A program made the translations under genes and the position numbers. Below are positions 30,662 to 33,428 of a stretch of DNA of 33,428 bases, in pieces; within the stretch, counting starts at the first letter, position 1; each line of letters starts with the position of its first letter. Source of the DNA: Acidimicrobiales bacterium (GTDB taxonomy: Bacteria; Actinomycetota; Acidimicrobiia; Acidimicrobiales; JABEUL01); NCBI GenBank assembly GCA_013044465.1, contig JABEUL010000089.1, positions 1 through 33,428 of the forward strand, written 5' to 3'. The notes under the pieces were generated by a model that worked only from the letters and a program-made list of their open reading frames with translations, had not been told where the DNA came from and made no database searches.

Positions 30662-31833
30662 GGCACCATAAGAATAAGTAGAGCACTTGCTGCCAAAAAT
30701 CCTGGGAGTGAAACTGTAAGTCCCCATCTGGCATAAGTGAAACTATCTACCTCGCATCCTAGCTGCTTCATCACGTTTTGCCATAGCAGGCAGTGTAATG
30801 AGCCTATTGCCAAGATAATCGGACCCATATCCACCCCAATTAAAAGTGCCCATAAGCCAGGAGCTGGATGTGGTGGGAGTGAGTGAAGGCCAACGAGAGT
30901 AGCTGGGAGATTGTTCACCAGGTTGGCCCCTATGGCTCCACTTCCAATTGCTTTTAATACTCCTAGATGAGAAGAGGCATTAAATAGGGAATTTAGTGCC
31001 ATATGATTTAGAACCGATTCCGACAAGATCCCTAATGAAAGCGCTAATAGGGCCGTCCCAAAAGGAATTGTTTTTATTTGGAACTTCTTCGTGAAAATGC
31101 TAAAAACTAATGCCATCGCTACTGTCACCATCCAAGGTCGAACATCAAAGCTCGGACCAACCAAAAAGCCAATCAGCATTACAGCAAGAGTAATGGATCC
31201 AATTGTGATGATTCTTCTGTCAACAGGTATTTTCACTGGCCTTTCGTAGATGTCTGATCGAAGTATGAATTTTAGAAATAGCCAAGAAATTATGCACGCT
31301 AGTAAAACGGGTGGCGCCATATGAGTGAGGTAATTTTGGATTGTGGGATGGCTATGGGCCACGGCAAGGAGATTTGTTAGATTAGAAACTGGAAGGAGTC
31401 CCGACGCAGAAGTTGCCGCCAGGGCCGGCATTATGGCAACTCTGAGCGGATTTAGATTCCTCCTTTTTGCAATATGCACATAAAGCGGGGTAAGGAGAAC
31501 TACAGCGCCATCTAGATTGAAAAGTACAACAGTGAGACACGCTAATACCCAAAGCCCTGTAGTCAGAGACTTTCTGTGAGCTATAAGTTCTGCAAGTTGC
31601 CCAAAGTATCCGAACCTATCTAGCATCACGGCAAGTGGCACCACGGAGAGCAAAAAGCCGAGAGGTGAAGAAAACTGCCTAGTGGTGTTGATGACAGTGT
31701 GCATACTTGCAGCACCGATGAGCAGGGCTATGGAGGCTCCAAGAAAGGGAATAGCCCACATTGGAAGCTTCTTTATCGGGATGGTAGCCCCTAGGACTCC
31801 ACTTATGAGCAATAAAATTGAAAGGTAAATCAT
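30658..31833 (-). CDS. Ion transporter superfamily permease (ArsB/NhaD/SLC13-like)
   Basis: A polytopic membrane protein of 391 residues with about 10-11 spans from ATG 31833; a longer frame would run into the divergent ligA start. The two-fold arrangement typical of the ArsB/CitMHS/NhaD superfamily is visible: NLDGAVVLLTPLY in the first half, MPALAATSASGLLPVSNLTNLL with a Thr/Ser/Asn-rich hairpin loop, and GSGAIGANLVNNLPATLVG with the NNLP loop in the second half. ArsB-type proteins carry similar text (NDGAALILTPI, NNLPA), so arsenite export is possible, but no arsR or arsC is nearby and the ion is not known. The stop overlaps the sortase ATG (ATGA), an unexpected pairing. Confidence 0.75.
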   Translation of the reverse strand: MIYLSILLLISGVLGATIPIKKLPMWAIPFLGASIALLIGAASMHTVINTTRQFSSPLGFLLSVVPLAVMLDRFGYFGQLAELIAHRKSLTTGLWVLACLTVVLFNLDGAVVLLTPLYVHIAKRRNLNPLRVAIMPALAATSASGLLPVSNLTNLLAVAHSHPTIQNYLTHMAPPVLLACIISWLFLKFILRSDIYERPVKIPVDRRIITIGSITLAVMLIGFLVGPSFDVRPWMVTVAMALVFSIFTKKFQIKTIPFGTALLALSLGILSESVLNHMALNSLFNASSHLGVLKAIGSGAIGANLVNNLPATLVGLHSLPPHPAPGLWALLIGVDMGPIILAIGSLHCLLWQNVMKQLGCEVDSFTYARWGLTVSLPGFLAASALLILMVP

Positions 31834-31889
31834 TGAATATGTGTAGATGCAATTCTTACACTTATCTGATACTACTAAGGTTGGCATGT

Positions 31890-33428
31890 ATGGCAAAAGA
31901 GATCGTCGCACGAGTCCAAGAACTGAGGGAGGCAATCACTGAGCATAACGAGCGCTATTACAATCAAGATGCTCCTAGTGTCAGTGACGCCCAATATGAC
32001 GATTTAGTTAAAGAGCTTCGTGGACTTGAGGAGGCATATCCTGAACTAAAAACTCCTGATTCGCCGACTTTTACAGTTGGCGCCACACCAACAGGGCAGT
32101 TCCAACCCGTCGAGCATCGAATTCCCATGATGAGCTTAGACAATGCATTCAATAGATCAGAACTCTTAAGCTGGCATGATCGAGTACTTCGGTTTGGCGA
32201 AATCAGTCAAGTGGAGCTCAATTTGGAGCTTAAAATTGATGGACTTGCTATTTCGCTTCTATACGTCAATGGGAAATATTTGAAAGGTGCAACTAGAGGT
32301 AATGGTCGAGTCGGCGAAGATGTTACTTTGAATGTTGAGACCGTCAAAGTAATTCCCAAAGAACTAGAGGGCTTAACTGATTTCGCAAATGAAGTTGAAG
32401 TTCGCGGGGAGATATACCTTCCAATTCAAGCTTTTGAAGACATTAATAATCAACGTGAAGCAGACGGACTTCCCTTGTTTGCCAATCCAAGAAACTCAGC
32501 AGCCGGGAGTTTGCGTCAAAAAAATCCTAAGATTACAGCGACAAGACCGCTTTCCTTTTGGTCCTACCAGCTTGGTTACATCTCAGGGATCGAGATGCCC
32601 CTATCTCACGGCGAGTCTCTAGATTGGCTTCAGTCAAAGGGTTTCCCAGTCGAGGGGCACCGAAGGGTAGTTGGGACAATTGATGAGGCGTTAGCCTTTA
32701 TCGGTGATATCGAGAAAAAACGCCACGACTTGGACTTTGAGATCGACGGTGTAGTGCTGAAGGTAAATGACCTTGACCTCCAAAACAAGATAGGAGCTAC
32801 CTCTCACGCACCTCGGTGGGCAATAGCTTATAAATTTCCACCAGAGGAGCGGCAAACCTTGCTAAAGGAAATTAAAGTTAGCGTCGGAAAGACTGGCAGA
32901 ATTACTCCCTTTGCTGAATTAGATCCAGTGAAGGTGAGTGGATCATTGGTCTCTAGGGCAAGTTTGCATAACTACGGTCAGATTGTGGAAAAAGACCTCC
33001 GCCCAGGAGATACCGTAATAATAAGGAAAGCAGGGGATGTAATTCCAGAGGTCGTTAGGCCGATTTTGGAACTGAGACCAAAAGGACTAAAAGCTTTTGA
33101 TTTTCCAAATAAGTGTCCGTCTTGTCAAAGCGAACTTGTCAAGTTCCAAGACGTTGCTGACATCTACTGTCCAAACTCCAAATGTCCAGAACAACTAATT
33201 CAACGCCTTGCTTATTTTTGCTCGAGAACTGCCTTAGACATTGAAGGGCTAAGTGAAAAAAGGTTGGAAGTTCTTATTGAAAATCATTTGCTTAAAGATG
33301 TTGCAGATCTTTACAGCCTTGATTCCGAGAAAATTAAGCAAATTCGTGGATTTGGGGACAAAGGAATAACTTCAATTCTTGATTTAATTGAGAAATCAAA
33401 GCAGTCACCATTTTCAAGGGTGTTAGTC
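31890..33428 (+). CDS. ligA: NAD+-dependent DNA ligase, 3' truncated by window end
   Basis: Seals nicks in DNA using NAD+. The frame is open from ATG 31890 to the window end, 513 codons of the usual 660-700. An ATG at 31886 is in another frame and ends quickly. Domain Ia has RVQELREAITEHNERYYNQDAPSVSD (Tyr23/Tyr24, NMN binding, given here in outline) and MSLDNAFNRSEL. The adenylation domain has Lys115 in LELKIDGLAI (KxDG motif), then ATRGNGRVGEDVT, EVRGEIYLP and FANPRNSAAGSLRQ. The OB domain has VGKTGRITPFAEL. The zinc finger has CPSC from residue 409 and CPNSKC later, followed by the start of the HhH region (IRGFGDKGI). The BRCT domain lies outside the window. It is divergent from the permease gene, 56 bases apart. 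Confidence 0.97.
   Translation, partial: MAKEIVARVQELREAITEHNERYYNQDAPSVSDAQYDDLVKELRGLEEAYPELKTPDSPTFTVGATPTGQFQPVEHRIPMMSLDNAFNRSELLSWHDRVLRFGEISQVELNLELKIDGLAISLLYVNGKYLKGATRGNGRVGEDVTLNVETVKVIPKELEGLTDFANEVEVRGEIYLPIQAFEDINNQREADGLPLFANPRNSAAGSLRQKNPKITATRPLSFWSYQLGYISGIEMPLSHGESLDWLQSKGFPVEGHRRVVGTIDEALAFIGDIEKKRHDLDFEIDGVVLKVNDLDLQNKIGATSHAPRWAIAYKFPPEERQTLLKEIKVSVGKTGRITPFAELDPVKVSGSLVSRASLHNYGQIVEKDLRPGDTVIIRKAGDVIPEVVRPILELRPKGLKAFDFPNKCPSCQSELVKFQDVADIYCPNSKCPEQLIQRLAYFCSRTALDIEGLSEKRLEVLIENHLLKDVADLYSLDSEKIKQIRGFGDKGITSILDLIEKSKQSPFSRVLV

Noticed and set aside
30662..30727. Longer N-terminus for the sortase
   Set aside because: It would overlap the permease gene by 70 bases; ATG 30661 gives an ATGA overlap and still precedes the signal anchor.
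31834..31935. 34-residue N-terminal extension of the permease
   Set aside because: It would overlap the ligA start and the shared divergent promoter, and the first membrane span begins just after ATG 31833.
1..33428. CRISPR array, prophage or intact insertion sequence
   Set aside because: No regularly spaced direct repeats, phage structural genes or complete transposase were seen; the only mobile trace is the TnpB relic.

Overview
This window looks like chromosomal DNA of a fairly AT-rich actinobacterium, perhaps a member of Acidimicrobiia; the class-level guess is inference. The pointers are a topoisomerase I with four short GRYGPY-type C-terminal repeats and a lysine-rich tail instead of zinc fingers, a pair of CeoB/CeoC-like TrkA proteins beside an APC permease, a class E-like sortase, and frequent TTG/GTG starts with 4-base gene overlaps. 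It is mostly housekeeping and envelope genes. There is no CRISPR array, rRNA or convincing tRNA, and no intact mobile element.

Left part (1-9.0 kb): a crotonase-family gene cut by the window edge, GDP-mannose 4,6-dehydratase, a small unknown ORF and a 24-residue membrane peptide ending at strong hairpins, a SerB-like HAD phosphatase, a DEDDh exonuclease, and a DUF2249-DUF59 operon divergent from a histidine-rich membrane protein. Two hypothetical genes and the two TrkA NAD-binding proteins follow.

Centre (9.1-20.5 kb): a large APC permease that ends in an OB-fold-like domain, the K+-independent H+-translocating pyrophosphatase (hppA), and a tight topA-tmk-rlmB run. RlmB carries a long Arg/Gly/Ser-rich repeat extension and an acidic insert. 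An aldo/keto reductase follows.

Right part (20.6-33.4 kb): a surface-polysaccharide locus (GT4 glycosyltransferase and WecA/WbpL-like phosphosugar transferase on one strand; UDP-ManNAc dehydrogenase and UDP-GlcNAc 2-epimerase on the other). Next come exported or membrane-anchored proteins: a two-TM protein coupled to a YVTN beta-propeller, and an anchored protein split by an in-frame TAA. Then come an orphan conserved protein behind a perfect palindrome, a decayed TnpB zinc-ribbon remnant, a sortase coupled to an ion-transporter-like permease, and the first 513 codons of ligA.

The most notable observations are the permease-USP-OB fusion, the DUF2249/DUF59/haem-copper-oxidase-like module, the repeat-expanded RlmB, the nonsense-interrupted anchored protein and the TnpB relic. 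I see no single gene set that I can defend as a new system. The DUF2249 module and the exported-protein/sortase neighbourhood are the best candidates.
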